Part shown: piece after piece, positions 35,401 through 44,179 of the stretch
Layout of the letters: each line of letters begins with the position of its first letter
Position numbering within the stretch: the stretch's first letter is position 1
Assembly (NCBI RefSeq): GCF_030272615.1
Contig: NC_081408.1
Location: 199,110,841-199,170,840 of the forward strand
Origin: Cryptomeria japonica
Lineage: Eukaryota > Streptophyta > Pinopsida > Cupressales > Cupressaceae
Reading direction: 5' to 3'
Length of the DNA stretch: 60,000 nucleotides
The notes under the pieces: generated by a model
Seen by the model: only the letters and a program-made list of their open reading frames with translations
Told to the model about the DNA's origin: nothing
Databases searched by the model: none
Made by a program: the position numbers and the translations under genes

Positions 35401-36753
35401 ACACGCTACGAGTTCTTGGTAGAACAACTTTGGATCCCGGCTTATGATATCCCCGAATCTGAAATGATATGTTGCCTTGTTGGTTCTGAATCCCCATGGT
35501 ACGGTGAGTTCTACACCTATCTCCGCGATCACACCCTTCCTCCCAACCAATCAAATAACCAACGTAAAACCTTCATTCGCCAAACTGCTCGATATACCAT
35601 TATTGCCGAAACCCTATACCGACGCAGTCTTGATGGTACTCTCCTTCGATGTCTAGAACAAGGTGAGATAACAAAGGCTTTGGAAGAGGTACATGAAGGA
35701 ATTTGCGGGACTCACTCAAGTGGTCCATCACTAGCCAAGAAGATCATGCGAGCTGGATACTATTGGCCATCTATGGAAAAGGATTCCTACTACTTTGTCA
35801 GGAAATGCAAGAAATGTCAAGTTCACGGCGACCTAATACATGCACCAGCTCAAGAACTGCAACCAATCACAACACCATGGCCTTTTTGTCAATGGGGTCT
35901 TGATCTTGTGGGTAAAATCCATCCATCTTCATCCAATGGCCATAAATTCATTATTACCGCTACCGAATATTTCACCAAGTGGATCGAAGCTGTTCCACTT
36001 ACCCAAGTCACCGGCAAGCAGATCGCCTCATTCATCCTCAATTACATCATCTGCCGGTATGGTGTGCCCATGTCCATTGTCACAGATAACGGTCTTCCTT
36101 TCAAAAATCAGGATGTCCATGAGCTCTGTGATAAATTTCATATCCAACACCGCTTTTCCACTCCCTATTACCCACAAGGCAATGGTCAGGCCGAAGCATC
36201 CAATAAAAACATATTGAGAATCCTAAAGAAGACAGTCAATGATGCCGGTCGTGATTGGCATGTTCAATTGAATCCAGCATTATGGGCATATCGAACTAGC
36301 ATTCGAACCCCTACAGGTGCAACTCCTTATTCATTGGTCTATGGTGCTGAAGCTATCTTACCTATTGAGGTCGAGATACCATCCTTACGAGTTTCCTTGC
36401 ATAATCTCATCGATGATGAAGCCTACAGAGTATCCCGTCTTCAGGACTTGGAGCTACTTGATGAGAAGCGACAAGCTGCATACAACCATCTCAAAGCCTA
36501 TCAGCAGCGCATGAGTAGAAGCTACAATCACCGAGTTAGACCTCGTACATTTGAGGTAGGTGATCTTGTTCTTCGCGAAAATCCTCGCAACCAACCAAAC
36601 AGAGAACATCAAGGCAAGTTTGAATCAAACTGGCTGGGCCCATATGTTGTCACTGCTGTGTTCGGGTCCGGGGCATATCAGTTGGCTACTTCAGAAGGAG
36701 AACCGCTCGCAGATCCAATCAATAGCATGCACCTCAAACGGTTTTATACCTAA
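29473..36753 (+). CDS. Gag-Pro-Pol polyprotein of the Tat element, 2426 aa, intact
   Basis: A single frame encodes the whole retrotransposon machinery, with no stop or shift between gag and pol. Domains: retrotransposon Gag core about 165-300; zinc knuckle C463-x2-H-x4-H-x4-C476; aspartic protease with LIDNGAG (D684); G-patch-like region about 927-972 (YGKGLLIMQRMGYDGQSALG ... GLGFE); reverse transcriptase about 1416-1690 with YVDD at 1553-1556; a first RNase H about 1697-1815 whose first catalytic Asp is replaced (LLLYISATSTALG); a second RNase H with D1849, E1887, D1911, D1961; integrase with H2074, H2081, C2112, C2115 and D2144, D2205, E2241 (35 residues between the last two); and a C-terminal LGPY module near 2388. 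The product copies element RNA to DNA in cytoplasmic particles and inserts it in the nucleus. The start ATG follows directly after the A/C-rich leader end. The DNG protease triad replaces the usual D-S/T-G. Confidence 0.97.
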   Translation: MAQTRSRSRQREIEIEEEEDNLNEFQEALGGNGNDENPGTPTPSTIERVQHNPHFNRLFDEILRSNADAHFLKLAQEGAKLPSDFDLAQLRQASERQSRHEEERRRDPIRYNIPRGNPPPPPPNEMEMLRQQVENLAQQLHSGVKTNQFSLNDICPYPFDRNLYMPPFPRGFETPKFEKYRGKGDPRDHVREFHSACLEVAYEDTYLMRLFPQSLGGTTTSWFSRLPSGIRTFEELIQKFLSHYSYNIERDITMADLCNTKQKPGELFSVFLQRWRQMSSRRSLQLPERELVEIFISNLNEEMEFHLDVKDTDSFNDMITKGIKCERALIKKGLIKIFNEPKDGPRPRFNSDKPNFWNKNKNIVNDGVVDARTVQNAQPVVRFAGQNPPPQNNTNVPLNQGRITSHDEPRPRPQKQKRTYTPLGEPIETVMRQLISQNLITLPKLSNYEPQVKPAWWRDTEHCEFHQGRGHKTSNCHRLKDLIQDLIDRGEIEIEGHDPKTTNNDHQMFKNPLPSQDQRGPSTSRRGPDTTDYTQAAYNYTVNHLYDASEQIATITFKNPTSNCNVVTRRGKVTIKAAPQGTTSIPKQYNLVEQLDKTPALISILELLRLSPSHKTILDQALQEASVPANLNTDQFQAMVGNLKSSPCLTFSESDNSSFQQPHNASLHIEGFVNQHRIKRVLIDNGAGLNICTLQLVTALGYAIESVDPRKKITIKAYDDAERSSKGAVVLPIRVGPVVKHIICQVLDLPLPYNLLLGRPWIHAMQAVPSTYHQCIKFPHNGVEITILGDANPFAFCHNISHQPEITVPNNREAISSTSYVNPASLASSNTPIPKQEKLKMKVAEEGPGEYNLSQLFCVGQMPTSPRTHGKPQQLLQQPLNMPACALTPFILGKSQEEETQDEDLADWIYKDPITTDKPQVTLPTEQYGKGLLIMQRMGYDGQSALGYCKQGRHEPLLPEFKPKGNTGLGFEKEILPKLRFKGKPSKPFCPPTAKRIPFIIKAPSSTIPTAPSRLTTPPSPMSLIPSNEPVILSATPFVAATILEPATASMAPVVPAEATESPLPILPVTNPLNPITIPAAPITTRIHKPITPAVFNSKDIPVWYSNRMLESDSETDSHEWEFDSVQLNTSDEEDTSPPPPRKDIPVYGEAQIKTTWVPELETSSTDPTSHPTPDSDRESTINDLHHTVLTLTDTSPALNLIDEVMPIIHPELIEWNQPNPPCLDLFQNDEAIIDFLELRDNLPSGDHKAGFTIELNSAAYFGADAKPFSCKNITLKHGSSSENHTVALFDPTKVKRKSVSNGENLSEAPEDEGFDILPANTQQERSTILIEETKEYNVGTPENPHIIHLASLLTPEEQPQFIEFFQKRQINFAWSYADMPGLDPDLVMHHLTVAKGAKPVKQKLRKMHPQIAVLVKTELKKLLDVGFIRPIDYAEWISNIVPVGKPKGGIRICTDFRDLNKACPKDDFPLPNIDIIVDLTAGHAMLSLMDGFSGYNQIKIAPEDQHKTAFTCPWGTYCWNVMPFGLKNAGATYQRAMTTIFHDMMHTIMEDYVDDLLAKSLTREGHLHILDKIFDRLEQYHVRLNPKKCVFGVTSGKLLGYIVSSKGIEVDPAKVKAIMDMPPPKNISQLRTLQGRLQSICRFIAQLADKCHPFTHLLHKNIRFQWDDKCQQAFQALKNYLMNPPLLMPPDPSRPLLLYISATSTALGVLLAQHNAEGKECAIYYISRTLVGYELNYTPIERACLAVILAATKLRHYLLTHKVQLIAKIDPLKYLLSKAALTGRLAKWVMILSEFDIEYVDRKAIKGQVIADQLADAPLIGDHPLISNFPDEEIFMITEAQSWKLYFDGSYTRHGSGAGILFITPQGDSIPKSYRLTFPCTNNIAEYEALITGLRLAIQWKLKELQVYGDSQLVIRQATDEYQTKDDKLMPYKQMVDNLKTSFTTITFEQIPRDQNRAADAMATIASLLDLPQNSTRYEFLVEQLWIPAYDIPESEMICCLVGSESPWYGEFYTYLRDHTLPPNQSNNQRKTFIRQTARYTIIAETLYRRSLDGTLLRCLEQGEITKALEEVHEGICGTHSSGPSLAKKIMRAGYYWPSMEKDSYYFVRKCKKCQVHGDLIHAPAQELQPITTPWPFCQWGLDLVGKIHPSSSNGHKFIITATEYFTKWIEAVPLTQVTGKQIASFILNYIICRYGVPMSIVTDNGLPFKNQDVHELCDKFHIQHRFSTPYYPQGNGQAEASNKNILRILKKTVNDAGRDWHVQLNPALWAYRTSIRTPTGATPYSLVYGAEAILPIEVEIPSLRVSLHNLIDDEAYRVSRLQDLELLDEKRQAAYNHLKAYQQRMSRSYNHRVRPRTFEVGDLVLRENPRNQPNREHQGKFESNWLGPYVVTAVFGSGAYQLATSEGEPLADPINSMHLKRFYT

Positions 36754-39114
36754 GGTATACAGAGCATCAGGCTCCCCTACATATCAGAAAATACCAAAAA
36801 ACATTCAGAAAAATGTCCTGAAGAAAATATAAAAACATTCAAAAAAGTAAAGAAAAATCATGCATCCAAACGGTGAACAACCACTCCGGTGGCACCTTGG
36901 GTAAGAACGATGGTGAAAACCTGGCAAACAGGTGCCACTCGTAAAGGCTATGGCTCCATTATCTTTCAGACTTGTGGCGATCACATCTACTTCATACATA
37001 CATCCATCCATCCATCAACCATGGCTTGTTATTCCTCTGCAATTATGATAGTACTCCATACATCTTGCATCCCGCTTTTTCATAGTCATGTCTAAAACTG
37101 GGGGCAATGCCTTTAACCTATTGATGGAAGTGGATTCTACATTGTCTTATGATTCATTAAGTTCTTCATTCAAACAATCATCAAAAATCCAAAAACATTC
37201 AAAAATATCTCGCAAAAATACCAAAAACATTCAAAACAATTCAAAATCCAAAAACATCGACAAAACCATTGAAAAATCACACAAAAACATGGCAACACCT
37301 TGTACATACTCATCCATGCAGATACCAAAACAAACATTGCGACAAACTACTCACACAATGACCATTTACCAAACAACCACACAATCCACATCAACAATCC
37401 AAAACTGTCTTTAAAACAAGGATGCATCCTTCCTTACCAAAACAAAGACAAGATGATGTTTTCTTTGACAAGAAAATTCTGTTAGGCTGTCAAATACTTG
37501 GTTGATTTGTGAGTAATTCATTTGTTTATCTGTATCGGGATCTTTTCAACATTGTTTTGTATCGTTTGTGCATTATTTCCGATGAAGTTCTGGGGCATGT
37601 ACTAATGGTGTCTACGTGGGAAGTTCACCAAGCTACATGATCGTATGCAAAAATATAGTCATAGATCACTACGACTTGCTGACTACAGCGTATACCTCGA
37701 CCATATGAGCATGAACCATTACCAAGGATCCATATTCTTTATTCTTTATGTATATACTATTTGTTTACAGGTACAATGCTCATTCTTTGGTTCCTCCTCA
37801 TCCAATTTGGATAAAGGTTTTTATTTCTTAGTACGGTATGCACTTGTCTCAGGATATGATCAACCTAAGATCAAGGAGGACGATCCAAGTCATGCATGAA
37901 CGGAGATAATCCTTGTCTGTTCCGCAAGCAATACTCAGGTCAATTTGATCCATTATATCAAGTTGCTTGTATTAACTTGCTATATAAAATCCATGTAAGA
38001 AATATTCTGGTCATCTTGAATCTTTATGTCAAGTTGCTTGTATTTTCTTACAACATTTTAAAGCTCAATGATGAAAATAGAGCACTATGGATCGTCATTC
38101 CATCTCATTTGTATATATTGCATTTCGTTGCATTCCATCCATCCATACATTCATAAATAGCTGCATATCATTCATACATAGTAATGACAATGGATACTCT
38201 ATTTTCCTCTTCTTCCATAGGAATGTAATAGGTCCTCCATTTCTTCTATTTAACATTGAACCCCCCCCACCCTCCCCATCTCGATAATCAGCATCACATA
38301 TCCTTCATCGCTTCCCATCCTCACTCATCCACAAAATTAAGCCAGTTACTCTGTCTACACAGATACATCGACTCCCACACACCTAGACTATCAACAGATA
38401 CTCTGATCAAGTATCTTCGGGTCTCAACAGGTAATCGATCATGGTAATCCTAGATTACATCAGGCATTTATCATAATGACCTAGTCTCAACGGGGCTGCC
38501 ATGATTCCCCACAGCCATCCATCACACGCACACACTATCAATTGATCAACCAATCAAACACAATCCAACGGACAATTACATCAATTGTCTACGTCTCAAC
38601 GAGTATTTTGCTTCATATACCTTGACTTCATCGGGCAATTACATCAATTGTCTAAGTCACCATCAGGTCACTTTGATTCACTTACTCAGACTTTATCATG
38701 TTCAAGCGACCAACTGACATCAACTGTCACGCTTTGACTTGACCGGGGCAATTCAACAGATTGCACCAGATTGTCCAACCAATTTTGATCAATTGTATAG
38801 CATCAATCAAAACCCCACACTACATTTGCTATGTATCTCTTGCATGACCTCAGGGTACTCGCTGGCTTGTTGTTTCTTCATATTCACTCCATTTTCTCCC
38901 ATTCTTTCATCATTAGTTCTAATTTCTTCTATTCTACCTCCCCTCCGCTTTTCATTCTTTTTCGAGAGATCACCCGATTTTTCAAAAAAATTCGGCCCAT
39001 CCCTCGAGGGGGCATACCACCCATTAAATTTACATTTTATGGGGCATTTCTTCACACCTATTTTTCTTTCTTTGAAACGACGCGATAAACCGCACCGTCT
39101 CAAAGAGGGGCAAA
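36754..39114 (+). other. 3' non-coding region of the Tat element with PPT
   Basis: 2.36 kb between the pol stop and the 3' LTR. It has repeated CCAAAAACATTCAAAA words (about 36790-36850 and 37165-37270), a PPT-like CTGGGGGCAATGCC at about 37099, and a 19-bp exact repeat CAATTACATCAATTGTCTA at 38573-38591 and 38636-38654. The true polypurine tract (AAAGAGGGGCAAA, about 39102-39114) directly precedes the LTR. A 98-codon antisense ORF (38807-39103) exists but has no recognisable family. Confidence 0.8.
39102..39114 (+). other. Polypurine tract (PPT)
   Basis: AAAGAGGGGCAAA ends exactly where the 3' LTR begins (TGTAGTCAC at 39115). It primes plus-strand DNA synthesis in LTR elements. The single C in the tract is tolerated in many elements. 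Confidence 0.85.
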
Positions 39115-40984
39115 TGTAGTCACATAAATCTGTCCACTTAATTAAATGAATACTTAGTATTTATTTGATTATTTAACCATCAATTAATAATTAATTAAAT
39201 TAATATTTAATTAATTCATCTTAACCCTATTCTCCTATTAATTAAATAAATTATTCAATTTATTTGATTTAATTCACTTAACCAAATTCAGACCATTAAT
39301 TAAATAAATAAATCATATTTATTTAATTAAAATCTTCTCTCACATTTAAATAAATTAATATTTATTTAAATCCCCCAAAAATCCCACCTCTCACATTTAA
39401 ATAAATTAACATTTATTTAAATCACCTTTATCCTCCACCCACTTGCATTTTCCTACAAAAACAAGTTGCACAATTATTTTAAATAAATAATTTATTTAAA
39501 TCACCTTTATCCTCCACCCACTTGTATTTTTCTACAAAAGCAAGTTGCACAACTATTTTAAATAAATTATTTATTTAAAATCTTATTTATCCTCACCCAC
39601 TTGAAACCTTTAATGGTTTCCCTTAAAGTAGTCAAACTTGATGGCTTTAAAGTCTTCAAACTTGATGGCTTCCTTCTATAGTCTTCTTAAGACTTTAATG
39701 GTTTTCCTTAAAGTCTTCAAGCCTTTAATGGTTTCCCTCAAAGTCTTCAAGCATTTTAATGCTTTATCTTCATTTTTCTCATTTAAATAAATTAATATTT
39801 ATTTGAATATTTATCCAAATGCAACTTACACCATTTAATTGAAATAAATGATTTTATTTTAATTGAAAATACCAAAATTTCTCCCACTTGCATTTTCCTA
39901 CAAAATCCACTTGTATGCCTAAACCCCTTCTAAATTCTTCTAAACCCTTCCTAATTAGCCTAATCCATCCCCTAAATATTGTCACATTCCTAAGCAAATT
40001 GGAGTCACTTCTCAAAGACTCCAAAGTCTTTGAAAAGCAATTAATGCTTTGTGTGTTCAACAAATTAACCCTCAAAGTCTTGGATAACCTTTGAAAGCTT
40101 CCAACCTTCAACCACTAAATGGCTCAAAGTCTTGGATAACCTTTGAAAGCTTTCAACCTTCAACCACTTAATCCCCAAAGTCTCCAATAACCATTAATGG
40201 TTAATTCAACCCTCCCACATGGTTAAAACATTTGTTTTGACTCAACCTCTACCCAACCCAAAGGTCTCATCAGGCCATTAATGCTTTGACCATGATTATC
40301 TCTTAAACATTTGCACAAAGGTTTATCCTTGGATTAACTCTTAATCCAATGGGTAATCTTAATTTAGACTTGACCCTTACCTTCTAGATAACCATGAGGT
40401 CTTCTCAGGCCTTTAATGCCTCCAACCTCTTCTCTCAACCCAATCCTATGTTGAAACTTGTCACCATTTTATTGGTGCCAATTGTGCACATGGATCCCCA
40501 ACTTTCAAACTTGGCCCTTGATTAAACCATTCAATCTTAACCCTTCATTTCCCTATTTCTTCTATAAATAGAACCCTTCTCCTCAAGCAAAGGAGAAGCA
40601 TTTTAGAGTATTGTTGTTATACTGGCATTAGCATAGAGCTTTTTCATAGCATCACTATCTACTCTAGCATAGTATTTAGCTTTTCATTTCATATTTGAAG
40701 CTTAGTATTAAATCTCAATCCTCCATAAGCATCCATAGTGCAAAAAGCTGCTGAGAGCTACACTCATTTGGGACTTGGAGAGGAGAGGAACAAGGGAGGA
40801 GCAACTATGAGCATCTTGATTAGCTATTTCATTTTATGTTTATATGCTTTCTATTTCATGCTTAATATCTCTCTTGATATGCCTATTTAGGATAATCTTT
40901 TGTTGCTAACACTAACGTTTGTTTCTTGTGCTCTTGTGTGTGTTGCCATCAAACAGATTTTCTAATCCTTTTTGCAGAGCATCA
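39115..40984 (+). repeat. 3' LTR of the intact Tat element (1870 bp)
   Basis: Collinear with the 5' LTR at a constant offset of 14,266 without indels, with four transitions. It carries the same TATA box (40563-40571) and U3 palindrome array. Because R and U5 are identical to the 5' copy, transcripts starting here would run into the 41 kb flank. Confidence 0.97.
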
Positions 40985-40989
40985 ATTAT
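40985..40989. repeat. Target-site duplication (right), ATTAT
   Basis: Matches 24844-24848 exactly. Confidence 0.95.
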
Positions 40990-42013
40990 ATATGAAGAAT
41001 TTTTTAAATATATTTTTTATTTTAAAGATATTAATAATTGTTATATTATAAAATGTATAATTGTTATATCTATCCCTCTATCTCCCTCTCTTCATCTTTC
41101 TAGAGTTTTACATCTATATCTTTTTTCCTCTCCATATGTATCACTTCATATTTCTTCTTCCATCTCTCCTTTATATATATATATATATATTATTGTCTCT
41201 CTAGATCTCTCTATCACTATATATCTCCCTTCGTCTACTTCTCTTTATATATCATTTACTCTCTCTCATTCTCTATCTCCACCTCCATCTCCATCTACAT
41301 ATCCACCTTCCTCTCTAACTATTGGTAGGAACTTGTACAAAATTCCTATTCCAAAAAACAAGGAAACTTATTTCTAAATTCATAACTAAACTTGGATTAT
41401 AAATTTAAATTCACTTTAAAGTGAAAGTTAGCAAATAAAATTTTCAAAATTTATTGTACCTATTTTTTTAGAGAATCCTCCTCTAACTTGTCTATGCTTA
41501 CATGCATATTTTTATTTCATTATTTTCATCTTTGAAATAAAACTATAAACTATATTTGTAGAATTAACAAATTTCAAACTTTGAATTATTAATATCAAAT
41601 TATTTTTATGGGGATTATAATTTAAAATGTATACAATAATGTCCTCACCCAATATTAGCTATGCCTACATTTTGACTTTCAAAAACTAAATATTTTAAAA
41701 TTATAAATAAACTAAATATTTAGATTTTAGAATATATCTAGTATAGTCATGCTCCAATGCTATGCCTTTTGTATTGAATCAAGCAAAGGAAAAAAATATC
41801 GCATGGGAGGCAACCAAACAACTACCAATATGCATGAATAAAACAATAGCCTTAACGTCCCAAAAGATTAACAAATTGTACTTCATATAAAAATCTATTT
41901 ACCAAATGGGTTTACTTGCTTCCTCCAAATACTATTATTAAAATAAAATAACATATATACTTCTCTCTACCTCTCTATCCCTCTATGATAGTGCCACATA
42001 TATCTCTATTGAT

Positions 42014-42104
<91 letters not shown>

Positions 42105-44179
42105 TTTATCTCTCCCTCTATCTCTCCATCCATTTCTCTCTCTCTTCCTCTTCCCCTCTATCTTCATCTCTACTTTTATCTACTCTAAACTAATGGCAGG
42201 AACATGATGCTTTGCGTCTCTTGTTTTAAGAAGTAGATATTCTTTTCAACTTCAACTACCTTTAAGTGCTAAATGTAGTCTTCAGTTGAGGGCTTAAAGT
42301 TGATCACATGTTATTAATTTAGAAGGTTGATCCTTCTTCTCAACTTAAACGTAGAGCACACTAATGTCTTTACATTCAATAGAGAGAATGTTTATGTGTG
42401 TAATGTAATAAAAAAACATGTAATATCAAATATTTATCATTTATGCAAACACAATCAACATTAACTATAAAGAAGGAACATGGCATGATGTATTTATCCT
42501 TTTTAAGATAAAAATTGTTTATCACTCTTAGGAAATTATTTTTCACTTGAGGAGATTTAATTTTTATTTTAATTTTATGATCGTTAAGAGATGAAGGAGA
42601 ATGAGTAAATGTATGTTTAAGAGTTTTAATAAAATTAAATATTGGTGATTTTTAAGAAGTGGGTACTTTAAACACTACACAAAACATGTGCAAAGCTTGT
42701 CGGGTAAGCTAGTTTGATGTTTGTGAAGGAGTCAATCCATTAGTAAGGTTTCCTCATGATATTTATATGGGTGGTAGGCTGCATGGGAGACATGTAACAT
42801 TCATCCCCGTTATTATTTATGATTGCAAGGAACAAGAGCTAAAGGGGAAAAAAATACTATTTTATAGTCTGATATTTTTATACTCACTAAAATAATGTTC
42901 ATGCTTGTACGCAATAAAAATTTATTTTTAAATACAAATGGACCTCGTACTCAACTTTTATTATTTATCTTTCTTACCATTCTTTTATACTAATAATTAC
43001 TCTCTTAATTTACCTATATGTCAACAAGTTGTCATTGTTAAATGATATATTATTCTTTATATTTACATTTGAACATTTTATCTTGTCCAATTTGACATTA
43101 ATGTTTTCTTGTAAAACTTCTTCAACTTCAAGTTTCTTCCCTTCAAATTTAACTATTTATCTTTCATCTCGTATGGTCCTCGATCAAAGTTCTTCATGGC
43201 TCACTTATATCTATTTGATTTTTATTAAATTCATTACATGTCCCTTTAAAATTACCCTCTTCTTCACATTCTTGTATAGTATTTATATTTCCCAGATATC
43301 AATTTGCATTTCTTTTAACCATATTTTATCCTCATATATACAACTTTCACAATAATAAAAAATAATTCCAGTACTTCTAATTAAATTATTATGTCTCTTA
43401 TTCTCACTCATTTCTAGTCTTTCTTTCTTATTATCTATTCAACATATCCTCGTATGCCCCTCTTCACTTCCTCATTGCCACTTCAACTACAGTCATTATC
43501 ACTCTCATAAAGTTTGTGATTTCCACTACCTAGATAATATGACACATAAAGTATTGAGTTTATTATCTATGTCTTACTATTGCCACATAAACATCAAAGC
43601 ATCCATCTCAACTATGTTAGCAATATTTGCATTGTATGCATATGTTGAATGTCATCTATTATCATTATGTATAAAATAATTTACAAACATCCATCAATTA
43701 CGTCATGGTAATGAGACTCTAAATTCAATGTAGGGATGTATTATGTGATAACATGTAAAAATCCATCAAATATTGAGTGACATTAGTAATTAATTTCAAG
43801 TTCTATAAAATCATAATGTAGTCTCTAATCACGGTGGCAAGAAATACCTTGAACATTCAAGAGCAATGTGAAAAAAAAAAAATGATTACAAATTGTTTTT
43901 ACTAGTTCGTATAAGAAAATTATTGTTAAAATTATAACTAAATTATCTTATCCTTTAACAGTGAAGTTTCTAATTTCTTAATGCTTCCAACTAATTAAAT
44001 ATATACACTCTACTAGTATGAGATGGATCTCAATTTAATTTAAACCCAACTAGTAGTTGTCCTTAATTGTTGATGTAAATCATATATATCACACCTTAGT
44101 TTATATTCATCTTTCTTGGGCTGATATTATTTATATCATCCATAATTATTTATGTATTTTGGATAATACTTGAATTTTT
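40990..44179. other. AT-rich spacer with two pyrimidine-rich tracts
   Basis: No gene seen. Pyrimidine-rich stretches lie at about 41071-41330 and 41960-42190. They end in similar words (AACTATTGGTAGGAAC near 41320 and AACTAATGGCAGGAAC near 42190), suggesting an old duplicated unit. The second contains a long (CT)n run at 42018-42100, and a (TA)n run lies near 41175-41193. Short ORFs here are low-complexity. Confidence 0.5.
42018..42100. repeat. (CT)n microsatellite
   Basis: About 40 uninterrupted CT units inside a pyrimidine-rich tract. Confidence 0.95.

Larger units (their letters stand above)
24849..40984 (+). mobile_element. Complete Tat-lineage Ty3/gypsy LTR retrotransposon, 16,136 bp
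   Basis: Structure: 5' LTR 24849-26718, PBS from 26721, leader to 29472, one gag-pro-pol ORF 29473-36753, 3' non-coding region to 39114 with a PPT, 3' LTR 39115-40984, and ATTAT on both sides. Both LTRs are 1870 bp and differ at four aligned sites (25195/39461, 25771/40037, 26050/40316, 26619/40885), all transitions. That is about 0.2% divergence and so a recent insertion. The order RT, degenerate RNase H, second RNase H, integrase defines the Tat lineage. No stop or frameshift interrupts the polyprotein, so the copy may be autonomous. The date depends on the rate assumed: at 1-2 substitutions per 10^9 sites per year it is about 0.5-1 million years. Confidence 0.97.

Noticed and set aside
40919-41377. 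152-codon ORF crossing the 3' LTR end
   Set aside because: It joins LTR and flanking pyrimidine-rich DNA; a chance frame across the junction.
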